In this document: positions 1 to 8,896 of the stretch, in pieces | Numbering within the stretch: position 1 is the first letter of the stretch | How the letters are laid out: every line of letters begins with the position of its first letter | Source of the DNA: Diaminobutyricimonas sp. LJ205 | Lineage (GTDB): Bacteria > Actinomycetota > Actinomycetes > Actinomycetales > Microbacteriaceae | Length of the DNA stretch: 64,000 nucleotides | NCBI RefSeq assembly: GCF_009755725.1 | Contig: NZ_CP046619.1 | Location: 1,364,001 to 1,428,000, forward strand | Reading direction: 5' to 3' | Made by a program: the position numbers and the translations under genes | The notes under the pieces: generated by a model | What the model was told of the DNA's origin: nothing | Database searches by the model: none | The model's input: the letters and a program-made list of their open reading frames with translations, nothing else

Positions 1-297
1 CTGAACGAACCGGACCGGATGATCGACGTGGAGTGGGCACCCACCTCCAAGAGCGTGTTCCTGGTACAGATTCAGGTCGAGGCGCTCGACCGGGCCGGCC
101 TGCTCTCGGACGTCACGCGCGTGCTCAGCGAGCATCACGTGAACATCCTGTCCGCGTCGGTGTCGACCTCGAACGACCGGCTCGCGCTCAGCCGATTCGT
201 CTTCGAGATGGGCGACACCACCCACCTCGACCGGGTCCTGAACGCCGTGCGCCGGATCGAAGCGGTCTACGACGTCTACCGGGTCTCCTCAGGCTGA
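1..297 (+). CDS. relA: RelA/SpoT (p)ppGpp synthetase/hydrolase, C-terminal part
   Basis: This is the 3' end of a bifunctional (p)ppGpp synthetase/hydrolase, the enzyme of the stringent response. The catalytic domains lie before the window. The frame is open from base 1, and the visible 98 residues hold an ACT regulatory domain (core [18 protein letters not shown], then NILSAS and a closing YDVYRVSSG). In this family the ACT domain senses amino-acid or ribosome state and sets the balance of synthesis and hydrolysis. The stop at 295-297 lies inside the 3' end of the convergent gene downstream, a 22-bp tail-to-tail overlap. The family call is strong from the ACT sequence and from the nearby cyclophilin gene, a common actinobacterial neighbour of relA. 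Confidence 0.93.
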   Translation: MNEPDRMIDVEWAPTSKSVFLVQIQVEALDRAGLLSDVTRVLSEHHVNILSASVSTSNDRLALSRFVFEMGDTTHLDRVLNAVRRIEAVYDVYRVSSG

Positions 298-836
298 GCC
301 AGCAGGCGCTGGACCGCTCGGCGTTTGAACGGCAGGTGCGGACGCCTCTCGAGTGACGCGATGCACTCGGCCACGCTCAGCTCGCCGATCTCGAGGAGGG
401 CCGTGACCGTTGCCGCGACGCGAGCGGCTTCGCGGCTGTCGTGATCGAACCTGACCAGGTCGCCGATGGTGCGCAGGGGAGTGGTGACGGCGAGGCCGCC
501 GATCGTCAGGCACTCGTCATCCTCGATCGCCACCTCCCGCACCGCGCCCTGTAGCGCGGTGGGATGCGCCACGCGGGCTTCGATCCTGGTGCAGAAGGTG
601 TGCCGCGGCGGCGGCGCGCATGCCCCCAACACCCAGGCGGCGCTCCACCGCTCGGCGATCAGCCGCTCGTTCAGCCCACGCCGGATCGCCGCAGCCCGCA
701 GCGCGGGCGAATCGAACTCGTCGATGGGCGAGAACGCTTCGTCGACGGCGAACAGGTCGCCGTCCAATCGCATGGCGGAGAGCTCAGCAAGCGGAACGTC
801 GGTGACGGTGAGCATTACGGTCTGACGAATCGCCAT
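276..836 (-). CDS. AbiEi-like antitoxin-family protein, orphan
   Basis: This gene encodes about 186 residues and is only tentatively recognised. The middle part ([11 protein letters not shown], then a basic stretch) and the later [14 protein letters not shown] resemble the C-terminal domain of AbiEi-type antitoxin/regulator proteins, where a [ST]P.RT..DL motif is typical. No AbiEii nucleotidyltransferase toxin gene is adjacent, so it is an orphan rather than a toxin-antitoxin pair. I chose the ATG at 836 because a GGGGGAAG ribosome-binding site lies about 10 bases upstream. An in-frame ATG at 845 would sit almost on top of that site. The longer frame to 1097 has arginine-rich, non-protein-like sequence. 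The gene converges on relA and follows the DUF349 gene on the same strand. Confidence 0.6.
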   Translation of the reverse strand: MAIRQTVMLTVTDVPLAELSAMRLDGDLFAVDEAFSPIDEFDSPALRAAAIRRGLNERLIAERWSAAWVLGACAPPPRHTFCTRIEARVAHPTALQGAVREVAIEDDECLTIGGLAVTTPLRTIGDLVRFDHDSREAARVAATVTALLEIGELSVAECIASLERRPHLPFKRRAVQRLLAQPEETR

Positions 837-882
837 GCCAGCCATGCTTCCCCCGGCGTCGGAGTAGCACCGATCACGGGGT

Positions 883-934
883 CTCGGCGGTGGAGAATCA
901 GCCGCTGTGGAAGAGCGGTGGCGTTGCCGCCGAG
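883..934 (-). terminator. Nested inverted repeat between DUF349 gene and AbiEi-like gene
   Basis: An outer perfect 8-bp inverted repeat (CTCGGCGG at 883-890, CCGCCGAG at 927-934) encloses an inner 5-bp hairpin (CCGCT 902-906, AGCGG 914-918). It starts 6 bp after the DUF349 stop codon, so it could end that transcript. No T-rich run follows, so intrinsic termination is uncertain. Confidence 0.35.
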
Positions 935-939
935 AATCC

Positions 940-2169
940 TTACCCGAGGGCGTCCAGCCAGACCTTCCTGGCTTCGAGAGCTTCCTGCGCCTCAGCGATC
1001 TTCTTGGTGTCGCCGGAGGCCTTCGCCGCCTCCAGCTCCTCGTCGAGCTTCGCGATCGCGCTCTGCAACTGGCTGGCGAGTCCCTCGGAGCGAGCAATGC
1101 GCTCGGGGTTGTTCTTCTCCCAGTGCTCGTCGTCGAGCTTCTTCACGGCGTTCTCCACCTTGCGCAGGCGTTCCTCAACCGTCTTCACCTGCTCGCGCGG
1201 CACTCGGCCGATCTCATCCCACTTGCGCTGGATGACAGTCAGCGCCTCGCGGGCCTTCACCCGGTCGGTCTCAGCAAGGATCGGCTCAGCCTGCTCGAGA
1301 AGGGCAAGCTTCAACTCGAGGTTCTCCTGGTACTCGGCGTTGTCGCGCGCGTCGAGCTCACCCTTCGCGGAGTAGAGCACATCGCCCGCGGCCTTGAACC
1401 GGGCCCACAGGGAATCGTCGAACTTCTTGCCGGCCCGGCCGGCGCGCTTCCAGTCATCCAGCAGCGCACGGTAGGCGGGGATGCCGTCCACTCCCTTCGG
1501 GGTGAGCGCCTCAGCCTGCTCGACCAGAGCCTGTTTGCGGGCGCGCGCCTCACGGTGCGCGGAGTCCAGCTCGGCGAAGAACGTCTTGCGGTGCCCCTCG
1601 ATGGTGGTCCGGGCGGCGCGGAACCGTTTCCACAGTTCGTTGCTCTCTGCCTTGGGCAGCCGAGGGCCTTCCTGCTGGTGCTTCTGCCAGCGCGCGAAGA
1701 TGTCGTCGATCTGCGCGGTGACCTGCTTCCACTGCGCCTTGGCGGGATCCGCGGCCGCAAGCGTCTCGGCCTCGACCACGAGCGACTCGCGGTAGCGGAG
1801 CGCTTCCTCGACGGCCGCCTTGGCCTCCGCGGACTGCTTCTCGGTGAGCTCGCCGACCGAACTGCTCAGCGCCTCCAGACGAGTCCGGAGCGCGGCAAGG
1901 TCACCGACGGCGTTCGCATCCTGGACCGCGGCAGTCAGAGTCTGCACGGCCTTCGCTACGTCAGCAGCGGGCGCACCGCGGCGGGCACGCTGCTCGAGCA
2001 GGCCCACCTGCCCGGCCAAATCCGCATACTTGCGCTCGAAATACGCGAGCGCCTCTTCGGCCGATCCGTCTGGGTATTGACCGACTTCACGCTCGGTCTC
2101 GCCCTCACGAACGAACACGGTTCCGGTCTCGTCCACACGGCCCCAGGGAGCCTTATCGTTGGTAACCAC
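940..2169 (-). CDS. DUF349 domain-containing protein
   Basis: The product is about 409 residues, predominantly charged and helical, with repeated DUF349 units across roughly residues 100-380 (for example QWKQVTAQIDDIFARWQK and LWKRFRAARTTIEGHRKTFF). Such repeats form long helical bundles or coiled coils. Their biochemical role is not established, and I assign none. The start is the GTG at 2169, preceded by an AGGTGG ribosome-binding site and giving VTNDKAPWGRVDETGTVFVR. The upstream part of the longer open frame is cysteine- and arginine-rich and unlike coding sequence. It shares strand with the cyclophilin gene upstream, 64 bp away. Confidence 0.85.
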   Translation of the reverse strand: MVTNDKAPWGRVDETGTVFVREGETEREVGQYPDGSAEEALAYFERKYADLAGQVGLLEQRARRGAPAADVAKAVQTLTAAVQDANAVGDLAALRTRLEALSSSVGELTEKQSAEAKAAVEEALRYRESLVVEAETLAAADPAKAQWKQVTAQIDDIFARWQKHQQEGPRLPKAESNELWKRFRAARTTIEGHRKTFFAELDSAHREARARKQALVEQAEALTPKGVDGIPAYRALLDDWKRAGRAGKKFDDSLWARFKAAGDVLYSAKGELDARDNAEYQENLELKLALLEQAEPILAETDRVKAREALTVIQRKWDEIGRVPREQVKTVEERLRKVENAVKKLDDEHWEKNNPERIARSEGLASQLQSAIAKLDEELEAAKASGDTKKIAEAQEALEARKVWLDALG

Positions 2170-2233
2170 GCACCACCTCGATGTATCCACGCCGGTTGCC
2201 TCTAACCAGCAGGCACCCAGCCTATTGCACGAC

Positions 2234-3025
2234 CTATTGCAGGGTGATACCCGTAATGCTTGTCGGGACCGCGGGAGCTCCATCGGAGGACCCATCGGCA
2301 GTGCCGGCATCCGTGATCTCAGCGGTCAGCGCGTCCAGGCCGCTGGTGACCCTGCCGAGCACGGTGTAGCCGCCCGCGGCATCGGCCGGGATCGTCGTGT
2401 CGCCGTAGACGATGAAGAACTGGCTGCCCATGCTGTGGGCGTTTCCGCTCTGGCGGGCCATGGCGATCGTGCCTGCCGGGTAGACGTCGTCGGCCGGGGC
2501 GTTCTCGATCGGGCCGTACCGGAAGTCCGGTCCGCCGGTGCCATCACCGCTCGGGTCGCCGCACTGCAGCACCGAGAAGCCCTCGCCAGTGGTCAGTCGG
2601 TGGCAGGTGGTGCCATCGTAGAAGCCGCTCTGCGCCAGGCTGATGAACGAGGAGACACCCTGCGGTGCGAGCGCACCGTCCAGTTCGATGCCGAGCGGGA
2701 TGCCGTTCAGCGCCAGCTCACCGGTCCAGACGCGATCCTCGGCGATCGAGGCCTCCGGAACCTCACCGGTGTTCTCGCCGGTTGCGGTCTCTTCCGGCTC
2801 GGGAGTCGCCGATGCGGATGCCTCGGGCTCCGGTGCACCGGGCCCTGAGCTGAAATACAGCACCTGGGCGGTCGTGGCCAGGGTGGCGATCACGACCAGG
2901 GCGATCGCGGCGATCCAGTTGTCGCGCACCCGGCGGGCGACGCTGCGGGTGTGAACCTGCTGGCGTGCCTGGTAACGACGGAGTCGCTCGCGAGCTTCGC
3001 GATCCTGGCTCGTTGGTTTGGCCAC
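2234..3025 (-). CDS. Membrane-anchored cyclophilin-type peptidyl-prolyl isomerase
   Basis: The 263-residue product catalyses cis-trans isomerisation of X-Pro bonds, probably assisting folding outside the membrane. A charged cytoplasmic N-terminus is followed by one membrane segment (about residues 37-57), a Pro/Glu/Ser-rich linker to about residue 95, then a cyclophilin domain. The active-site pattern is visible: CHRLTT holds the arginine, FSVLQCGDP the phenylalanine and glutamine, and GSQFFIVYGD the hydrophobic pocket. The start is the GTG at 3025, with a strong GGAGGAA site just upstream. It is divergent from rarA. A cyclophilin near relA is common in Actinobacteria. Confidence 0.9.
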   Translation of the reverse strand: MAKPTSQDREARERLRRYQARQQVHTRSVARRVRDNWIAAIALVVIATLATTAQVLYFSSGPGAPEPEASASATPEPEETATGENTGEVPEASIAEDRVWTGELALNGIPLGIELDGALAPQGVSSFISLAQSGFYDGTTCHRLTTGEGFSVLQCGDPSGDGTGGPDFRYGPIENAPADDVYPAGTIAMARQSGNAHSMGSQFFIVYGDTTIPADAAGGYTVLGRVTSGLDALTAEITDAGTADGSSDGAPAVPTSITGITLQ

Positions 3026-3123
3026 GTATTCCTCCGTCGGGCTCGAACAGTCCAGAAGAACTTTAGTGAGGCGGCAACAGCCCGGCCAAATGCGCGGGTG
3101 AGCGGGGGTGTCAGCGGGCCCGA

Positions 3124-3129
3124 TTAGGC
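3124..3129 (+). promoter_or_regulatory. Putative -10 box of rarA, leaderless
   Basis: TAGGCT matches the actinobacterial -10 pattern TANNNT and lies exactly 7 bases before the rarA ATG. No Shine-Dalgarno sequence is present. Transcription would begin at or next to the start codon. No good -35 box is visible. Confidence 0.5.
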
Positions 3130-3136
3130 TTGCGGC

Positions 3137-4522
3137 ATGACCGCCCAGCCCGGGCTCCACCACGGAGCCACCCCGCTCGCGGTGCGCATGCGACCCACCT
3201 CGCTCGACGAGGTCGCCGGCCAGAAACACCTGCTCGGGCGAGGATCGCCCCTGGTCAGCCTTGCCACCGACGCATCCGGTGCGCGCGGATCCGTCTCCGT
3301 GATCCTCTGGGGTCCACCAGGCACCGGCAAGACCACTCTCGCGCAGACCATCGCGCACAGCTCCGGTCGCCGGTTCGTTGAGCTGTCCGCGGTGACCGCT
3401 GGCGTGAAAGACGTGCGCCAGGTGATGGAAGAGGCCCGCTCGAACCGCGACCTCTACGGGGTCTCGACGGTGCTGTTCCTCGACGAGATCCACCGCTTCA
3501 CGAAGGCCCAGCAGGATGCCCTGCTGCCCGGAGTCGAGAACGGTTGGGTCATCCTGATCGCAGCAACCACCGAGAACCCGTCGTTCTCGGTGATCGCGCC
3601 GCTGCTGTCCCGATCGCTGCTGCTCACCCTCGAACAGTTGAGCGACGACGATCTTGGGATCCTCATCGACCGCGCGGTCAGCGCCGAACACGGACTGAAC
3701 AACGCCGTCGTGATCGACCCAGACGCGCGCGCCGCCCTGATCCGGTTGTCATCCGGAGACGCCAGACGAGCCCTCACCGCGCTGGAGGCCTCCGCACTGG
3801 CTGCGACCGCCGAGGCCGCCGAAGCCGATGATGCAGACAGCGATGATCCAGACACCGAGGCCGCTGACGCGGATCCCGCCAAGCCGGTCGTCACCGCCGA
3901 CACGATCGCGCGCGCTGTCGACCGGGCGCTGCTCCGCTACGACCGGAACGGCGACGAGCACTACGACGTGATCAGCGCCTTCATCAAGTCGATCCGAGGG
4001 TCGGACGCCGACGCCGCCCTGCATTACCTGGCACGCATGATCGAAGCGGGGGAGGACCCGCGGTTCATCGCCAGACGGATCATTGTCAGCGCCTCCGAGG
4101 ACATCGGCATGGCCGACCCGCAGGCACTCCCGATCGCGGTCGCCGCCGCGCAAGCGGTGCAACTGATTGGGATGCCGGAGGGACGCCTCCCGCTCGCTGA
4201 AGCGGTCGTCTACCTGGCCACCGCCCCGAAATCGAACGCCGCATACACCGGCATCAACGAGGCCATCGCCGACGTCAAGGCCGGCGCGTTCGGCCGGGTG
4301 CCGAAGCACCTGCGCGACGGGCACTATCCTGGCGCCAAGAAGCTCGGTCATGGCAAGGGCTATCGGTACGCGCACGACGCCGACATCGGCGTCGTCGAAC
4401 AGCAGTACCTGCCGGATGACCTGGCCGGCCGCAACTATTACCGGCCGACCGAGCACGGGCACGAGCGTGAGGTCGGCGCGCGCTGGTCGAAGCTGCGCAG
4501 GATCATCCGCGGTCAGGCGTGA
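3137..4522 (+). CDS. rarA: Replication-associated recombination protein RarA (MgsA)
   Basis: RarA is a clamp-loader-like AAA+ ATPase that acts at stalled replication forks. The 461-residue product has Walker [11 protein letters not shown] (residues 59-68), Walker [11 protein letters not shown] (about 112-121) and sensor region AATTENPSF (142-150). The C-terminal half carries the MgsA tetramerisation domain, with [16 protein letters not shown] near the end. Between the AAA+ lid and the C-terminal domain, residues 222-249 form an Ala/Asp/Glu-rich insert ([16 protein letters not shown]) absent from the compact E. coli protein. The ATG at 3137 is the first plausible start and appears leaderless. 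It is divergent from the cyclophilin gene. Confidence 0.95.
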   Translation: MTAQPGLHHGATPLAVRMRPTSLDEVAGQKHLLGRGSPLVSLATDASGARGSVSVILWGPPGTGKTTLAQTIAHSSGRRFVELSAVTAGVKDVRQVMEEARSNRDLYGVSTVLFLDEIHRFTKAQQDALLPGVENGWVILIAATTENPSFSVIAPLLSRSLLLTLEQLSDDDLGILIDRAVSAEHGLNNAVVIDPDARAALIRLSSGDARRALTALEASALAATAEAAEADDADSDDPDTEAADADPAKPVVTADTIARAVDRALLRYDRNGDEHYDVISAFIKSIRGSDADAALHYLARMIEAGEDPRFIARRIIVSASEDIGMADPQALPIAVAAAQAVQLIGMPEGRLPLAEAVVYLATAPKSNAAYTGINEAIADVKAGAFGRVPKHLRDGHYPGAKKLGHGKGYRYAHDADIGVVEQQYLPDDLAGRNYYRPTEHGHEREVGARWSKLRRIIRGQA

Positions 4523-4715
4523 TCTGGTACGCTGAACGCTGCCTGATTCGGTTTCTCGCGTGCGGCTGCGTCGAGATTCCGTAAAGGAGCTTCAGTCTGT
4601 AGCCGACTGACCTCCGCGGCACACCCCTCTGACTTCCACCGGCCCTCGGTGTCGCGTCCATGCGTGAGCGCGCACAACGCCGGTGTCATCCGTTAGTTCG
4701 ACAGAAAAGGACATC

Positions 4716-5345
4716 GTGTCTACCAAGTCACGTACTCGCAGCAAGACCCGCCTCTCGCGCGCGCTCGGTATCGCCCTCACCCCGAAGGCTGCCAAGTACC
4801 TCGAGAAGCGCCCATACGCTCCCGGTGAGCACGGCCGCACCAAGCGCAAGGCCGACAGCGACTACGCGGTTCGCCTGCGTGAGAAGCAGCGCCTGCGCGC
4901 CCAGTACGGCATCCGCGAGGCACAGCTGAAGATCGTCTTCGCCGAGGCCCGCCGCCAGCCAGGCCTGACCGGTGAGAACCTGGTCGAGCTGCTGGAGATG
5001 CGCCTGGACGCCCTCGTGCTGCGTGCCGGCTTCGCCCGCACCACCGCACAGGCTCGCCAGCTGGTCGTGCACCGCCACATCCTCGTCGACGGCCAGCTCG
5101 TCGACCGTCCGTCCTTCCGCGTGAAGCCGGGCCAGCTCATCCACGTCAAGGAGAAGAGCGAGAGCCTCGACGTCTTCCAGGTTGCCGCCGCCGGTGGCCA
5201 CGCTGAGGTCCTGCCGAAGGTTCCCGCCTACCTCGAGGTAGAGCTCGACAAGCTGCAGGCCCGCCTCGAGCGTCGCCCGAAGCGTGCCGAGGTTCCGGTC
5301 ACCGCCGAAGTTCAGCTCGTCGTCGAGTACTACGCCGCCCGCTGA
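4716..5345 (+). CDS. rpsD: 30S ribosomal protein S4
   Basis: S4 binds the 5' domain of 16S rRNA early in assembly of the small subunit. The product is 209 residues, normal for the family. The N-terminal part begins VSTKSRTRSKTRLSRALG, and an S4 RNA-binding domain covers roughly residues 95-160 (MRLDALVLRAGFARTTAQAR, VHRHILVDG). I chose the GTG at 4716, preceded by AAAAGGA. The open frame extends to an ATG at 4683, but those extra residues do not look like S4. The 193 bp between rarA and this gene hold no recognisable gene and presumably carry the promoter and leader. A perfect terminator follows, so the gene is probably transcribed alone. Confidence 0.97.
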   Translation: MSTKSRTRSKTRLSRALGIALTPKAAKYLEKRPYAPGEHGRTKRKADSDYAVRLREKQRLRAQYGIREAQLKIVFAEARRQPGLTGENLVELLEMRLDALVLRAGFARTTAQARQLVVHRHILVDGQLVDRPSFRVKPGQLIHVKEKSESLDVFQVAAAGGHAEVLPKVPAYLEVELDKLQARLERRPKRAEVPVTAEVQLVVEYYAAR

Positions 5346-5375
5346 TTCCAGCGGCTGCTAGACAAGTACTGCCAC

Positions 5376-5417
5376 AAAGGCGGGTCATCCTTCGGGGTGG
5401 CCCGCCTTTGCAGTTTT
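5376..5417 (+). terminator. Rho-independent terminator of rpsD
   Basis: A stem of 9 perfect pairs (AAAGGCGGG 5376-5384, CCCGCCTTT 5401-5409) continues inward through six more pairs, two of them G-U, to a C(TTCG)G tetraloop at 5390-5395. It is followed by GCAGTTTT. This is an unusually stable and convincing intrinsic terminator. Confidence 0.9.
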
Positions 5418-5444
5418 GCGCATGGTCAGCAAAGGCGCAGCAAG

Positions 5445-5450
5445 TAAGCT
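5445..5450 (+). promoter_or_regulatory. Putative -10 box of small membrane-protein gene
   Basis: TAAGCT fits TANNNT. It sits downstream of the rpsD terminator and 32 bases before the next start codon. That gene also has a GAGAGGGGA ribosome-binding site, so a short conventional leader is expected. Confidence 0.4.
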
Positions 5451-5482
5451 GACTATTCGGATCAATCGAGAGGGGATTCTCC

Positions 5483-5710
5483 ATGAAGAACGCACTGTGG
5501 TTGCTCATCGGTGTTGCAGCAGGATTCGTCGTCGCCCACCAGGTGAACAAGACACCGCAGGGTCGGCAGTTCTTCGAGGGTCTCGACGCGAGGACCAGGT
5601 CGTTCACCGACGCGGTCGTCGACGGCTACAAGTCGCGGGAAGCGGAACTGCGTGCGGCGGTCGCCGACGCCGAGGACGCCATCGCCGACCTCGCCAAGCA
5701 CGCCAAGTAG
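5483..5710 (+). CDS. Small single-pass membrane protein, unknown function
   Basis: The product is 75 residues. An N-terminal hydrophobic segment (about residues 4-19, ALWLLIGVAAGFVVAH) is followed by a charged, alpha-helical tail rich in Ala, Glu and Asp (AAVADAEDAIADLAKHAK). This layout recalls short YtxH-like membrane proteins, but I do not recognise a defined family. It has a clear ribosome-binding site (GAGAGGGGA) 7-8 bases before the ATG. It stands between the rpsD terminator and a hairpin before alaS, so it may form its own short transcript. Confidence 0.8.
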   Translation: MKNALWLLIGVAAGFVVAHQVNKTPQGRQFFEGLDARTRSFTDAVVDGYKSREAELRAAVADAEDAIADLAKHAK

Positions 5711-5720
5711 CCCGCTCCAC

Positions 5721-5748
5721 GCGAACGGGCTGTCACCGGCCCGTTCGC
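5721..5748 (+). terminator. Hairpin between small membrane-protein gene and alaS
   Basis: A perfect 10-bp stem (GCGAACGGGC 5721-5730, GCCCGTTCGC 5739-5748) with an 8-base loop starts 10 bases after the upstream stop codon and is followed by TTACGC. The T-run is weak, so it could be a terminator or an attenuating structure in the alaS leader. Confidence 0.55.
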
Positions 5749-5776
5749 TTACGCATGCCATCACCACAGGGAAAAA

Positions 5777-8434
5777 ATGCACACCGCTGATATTCAACGC
5801 CGCTGGCTCGACTTCTTCGGTCAGCGCGGACACACCGTCGTCCCCTCCGCCTCACTGATCGCGGATGACCCCACGGTGATGTTCACGATCGCCGGCATGG
5901 TGCCGTTCATTCCCTACCTGACCGGACTCGTCCCGGCGCCGTTCCCGCGCGCCACCAGCGTGCAGAAGTGCATCCGCACCCTCGACATCGAAGAGGTCGG
6001 CAAGACCACCCGGCATGGCACGTTCTTCCAGATGAACGGCAACTTCTCGTTCGGCGACTACTTCAAGGAGCAGGCAATCGCCTACGCCTGGGAGCTGCTC
6101 ACGACATCCGAGAGTGATGGCGGACTCGGCTTCGACGAGAAGGACCTCTGGGTCACCGTCTACGAGGACGACGATGAAGCGGTGCACTTCTGGCAGAAGG
6201 TCGCCGGGCTCCCGCTTGAACGGATCCAGCGGCTGGGCAAGGCCGACAACTACTGGTCGACCGGTCAGCCCGGTCCTGCCGGGCCCAGCTCGGAGATCTA
6301 CGTTGACCGCGGCCCGAAGTACGGCCGCGACGGTGGACCCGCGGTCGACGACAGCCGGTTCATTGAGATCTGGAACCTGGTCTTCATGCAGCACCTCATC
6401 GACGACGTGCAGTCGAAGACCGAGTTCCGCATCGTCAGCGAACTGCCGCGCATGAACATCGACACCGGTATGGGCATGGAGCGCGTCGCGTTCCTGAAAC
6501 AGGGCGTCGAGAACTTCTACGAGATCGACCAGGTCCGGCCGGTGCTGGACAAGGCTGCTGAGCTGTCCGGTCGCCGCTACGGCGCCGATCACGGAGACGA
6601 CGTGCGGATGCGCGTGGTCGCCGACCACGTGCGTTCCGCGCTCATGCTGATGTCCGACGGCGTGACCCCGAGCAACGAGGGCCGCGGCTACATCCTGCGC
6701 CGCCTGCTGCGCCGCTCGATCCGCGCAATGCGCCTGCTCGGCGTGCAGGAAGCCGCCTTCGGCGAACTGTTCCCCGCCTCCCGCGACGCCATGAAGGCCT
6801 CCTACCCGGAGGTCGCCACCGAGTTCGACCGGATCAACCGGCTCGCCACCGGTGAGGAGGAGACCTTCCTCGCCACGCTGGAGAGCGGCACCAGCATCCT
6901 CGACCTCGCGGTGACCAAGACCAAGTCCGACGGCGCCCAGACGCTGCCCGGCGACACCGCGTTCCTGCTGCACGACACCTTCGGCTTCCCGATCGACCTG
7001 ACCATGGAAATGGCCGAGGAAGCCGGGCTGAAGGTCGACCGGGATGCGTTCGACAAGCTGATGGCCGACCAGCGCAACCGGGCGAAGGCTGACGCCAAGG
7101 CGAAGAAATCCGGGCTTGCCGACCTGTCGGTGTACAGCGCGTTCCGCGCCCAGGGCGAGACCGTGTTCACCGGCTACGAGTCGTTGCAGACCGAAACCTC
7201 GGTGCTCGGCGTGATCGTCGACGGCGTATCCGTCAGTCGGGCGACCACGGGTCAGATCGCCGAGGTCATCCTCGCCGAGACGTCGCTGTACGCGGAATCC
7301 GGCGGCCAGGAAGCGGATGCCGGCAGCATCGTCGGCGCCGCGTTCGATCTCGAAGTGCTCGACGTGCAGCGTCCGGTGAAGGGGCTGGTCAGCCACAAGG
7401 TCCAGGTCCGTTCAGGCGAAGTCGGCGTGGGCGAGGCGGCGACCAGTGTGGTCGATCCCGCATGGCGGCAGGCAGCCACCCAGGCGCACTCTGCGACCCA
7501 CCTGATCCACGCCGCCCTGCGCCAGACGCTCGGCCCGGACGCGCACCAGGCCGGTTCCTACAACAAGGCGGGCTACATGCGGCTCGACTTCAACTGGAAC
7601 AAGCCGCTGTCGAGCGACACCCGCACCGAGATCGAAGAGATCGCCAACAACGCGGTGCACGACGACCTCGAGGTCGTCACCCGGATCATGCCGCTCGACG
7701 AAGCCCGCCAGCTCGGTGCCATGGCACTGTTCGGCGAGAAGTACGGCCAGACGGTGCGTGTCGTCGACATCGGTGGTCCTTGGTCGCGTGAACTCTGCGC
7801 CGGCACGCACGTGTCCCGGTCCTCGCAGGTCGGCCTGATCAACCTCATCAGCGAATCCAGCATCGGCTCCACCAACCGACGGGTCGAGTCGCTTGTCGGC
7901 CTGGACGCGTTCCGTGACCTTGCCGCTGAGCGTGCCATCGTGTCACAGCTGACCTCCAGCCTGAAGACGCCGCGCGAGCAGCTGCCTGACCGCATCGCCG
8001 ACCTGATGGCTAGCCTCAAGGCGGCCGAGAAGAAGATCTCGCAGTACGAGGCGCAGGCTCTCGCCGGTCGTGTCCCCGCGATCGCCGCGAACGCGCGGCG
8101 GGTCGGCCAGGTCTCCGCTGTGCTCGAGCACATCGGCCAGGTCGGTTCCGGCGACGATGTCCGCAGCCTCGTGATGGCCGTGCGTGAACGCCTCGGCAGC
8201 GACGCGGCCGTTGTGGCCCTCGCGGCGGATGTCGCGGGCAAGCCCGCGGTCATCGTCGCCACCAACGACGCCGCACGGTCGGCCGGGGTGAAGGCCGGTG
8301 CGCTCGCGAAGCTCGCCGCCGGCACCCTCGGCGGCGGCGGTGGCGGCAAGGACGACATGGCCCAGGGTGGCGGCTCGAAACTCGACGCCATCCCCGCGGC
8401 CCTCGAAGCCATCGCCACTGCGCTGGAGAACTGA
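5777..8434 (+). CDS. alaS: Alanine--tRNA ligase
   Basis: AlaRS charges tRNA-Ala with alanine and edits mischarged Ser or Gly. The product is 885 residues, the usual full length. The class II aminoacylation core lies at the N-terminus (RWLDFFGQRGHTVVPSASL; TFFQMNGNFSFGDYFK). The editing domain shows the zinc-binding motifs HSATHLIHAALR and LCAGTHV. The C-terminal C-Ala domain ends with a glycine-rich stretch (GGGGGGKDD). The ATG at 5777 follows an AGGGAAAA sequence and starts at the conserved N-terminus. ruvX starts one base after its stop, and mltG and the aro genes follow. alaS-ruvX-mltG-aroE is a conserved actinobacterial order. Confidence 0.98.
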   Translation: MHTADIQRRWLDFFGQRGHTVVPSASLIADDPTVMFTIAGMVPFIPYLTGLVPAPFPRATSVQKCIRTLDIEEVGKTTRHGTFFQMNGNFSFGDYFKEQAIAYAWELLTTSESDGGLGFDEKDLWVTVYEDDDEAVHFWQKVAGLPLERIQRLGKADNYWSTGQPGPAGPSSEIYVDRGPKYGRDGGPAVDDSRFIEIWNLVFMQHLIDDVQSKTEFRIVSELPRMNIDTGMGMERVAFLKQGVENFYEIDQVRPVLDKAAELSGRRYGADHGDDVRMRVVADHVRSALMLMSDGVTPSNEGRGYILRRLLRRSIRAMRLLGVQEAAFGELFPASRDAMKASYPEVATEFDRINRLATGEEETFLATLESGTSILDLAVTKTKSDGAQTLPGDTAFLLHDTFGFPIDLTMEMAEEAGLKVDRDAFDKLMADQRNRAKADAKAKKSGLADLSVYSAFRAQGETVFTGYESLQTETSVLGVIVDGVSVSRATTGQIAEVILAETSLYAESGGQEADAGSIVGAAFDLEVLDVQRPVKGLVSHKVQVRSGEVGVGEAATSVVDPAWRQAATQAHSATHLIHAALRQTLGPDAHQAGSYNKAGYMRLDFNWNKPLSSDTRTEIEEIANNAVHDDLEVVTRIMPLDEARQLGAMALFGEKYGQTVRVVDIGGPWSRELCAGTHVSRSSQVGLINLISESSIGSTNRRVESLVGLDAFRDLAAERAIVSQLTSSLKTPREQLPDRIADLMASLKAAEKKISQYEAQALAGRVPAIAANARRVGQVSAVLEHIGQVGSGDDVRSLVMAVRERLGSDAAVVALAADVAGKPAVIVATNDAARSAGVKAGALAKLAAGTLGGGGGGKDDMAQGGGSKLDAIPAALEAIATALEN

Positions 8435-8435
8435 C

Positions 8436-8888
8436 GTGCGCCCCGGTCGACGCCTCGGCGTCGACGTCGGGCGAGCGCGGGTCGGGCTCGCCGCCAGCGA
8501 CCCGCACGGGATGCTGGCCACCCCGGTGGCGACCCTGCAGCGCACCGAATCCACGGTGCGCGAGGTGCTCGCCGCCGCCGCCGAGTACGAGCCGGTCGAG
8601 ATCGTCGTCGGGCTGCCGCTGTCGCTGTCCGGCGGCGACACGCTGTCGACCGAGGATGCCAGGCAGTTCGCGGCCGAGCTCGCGGCGGCGACATCCGTGC
8701 CCGTCCGCCTGGTCGATGAGCGCCTGTCGACGGTCACCGCGCAGTCTGCGCTGCGGGCATCCGGTCGCAAAACCAAGGGCTCGCGCTCGGTGATTGATCA
8801 GGTAGCTGCCGTGATAATTTTGCAACATGCCCTCGACGCGGAGCGCTCGGGAGGCATCCCTCCAGGCTCCATCGTTGCCCCCGGATAA
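8436..8888 (+). CDS. ruvX: RuvX (YqgF) Holliday junction resolvase-like / pre-16S rRNA nuclease
   Basis: The product is a 150-residue RNase H-fold nuclease of the YqgF family, implicated in maturing the 5' end of 16S rRNA and called a putative Holliday junction resolvase. The expected acidic residues are visible: GVDVGRARVGLA near residue 8, VDERLST around residues 92-98, and the aspartate of IDQVAAVIIL near the end. The GTG at 8436 lies one base after the alaS stop. Upstream sequence in the same frame overlaps alaS and is not protein-like. mltG follows after 8 bases, so alaS-ruvX-mltG are probably co-transcribed. Confidence 0.92.
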   Translation: MRPGRRLGVDVGRARVGLAASDPHGMLATPVATLQRTESTVREVLAAAAEYEPVEIVVGLPLSLSGGDTLSTEDARQFAAELAAATSVPVRLVDERLSTVTAQSALRASGRKTKGSRSVIDQVAAVIILQHALDAERSGGIPPGSIVAPG

Positions 8889-8896
8889 GGACTCAC

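Noticed and set aside
276-939. Type IV toxin-antitoxin module
   Set aside because: Only an AbiEi-like protein is present. The neighbours are relA and a DUF349 gene, with no nucleotidyltransferase toxin.
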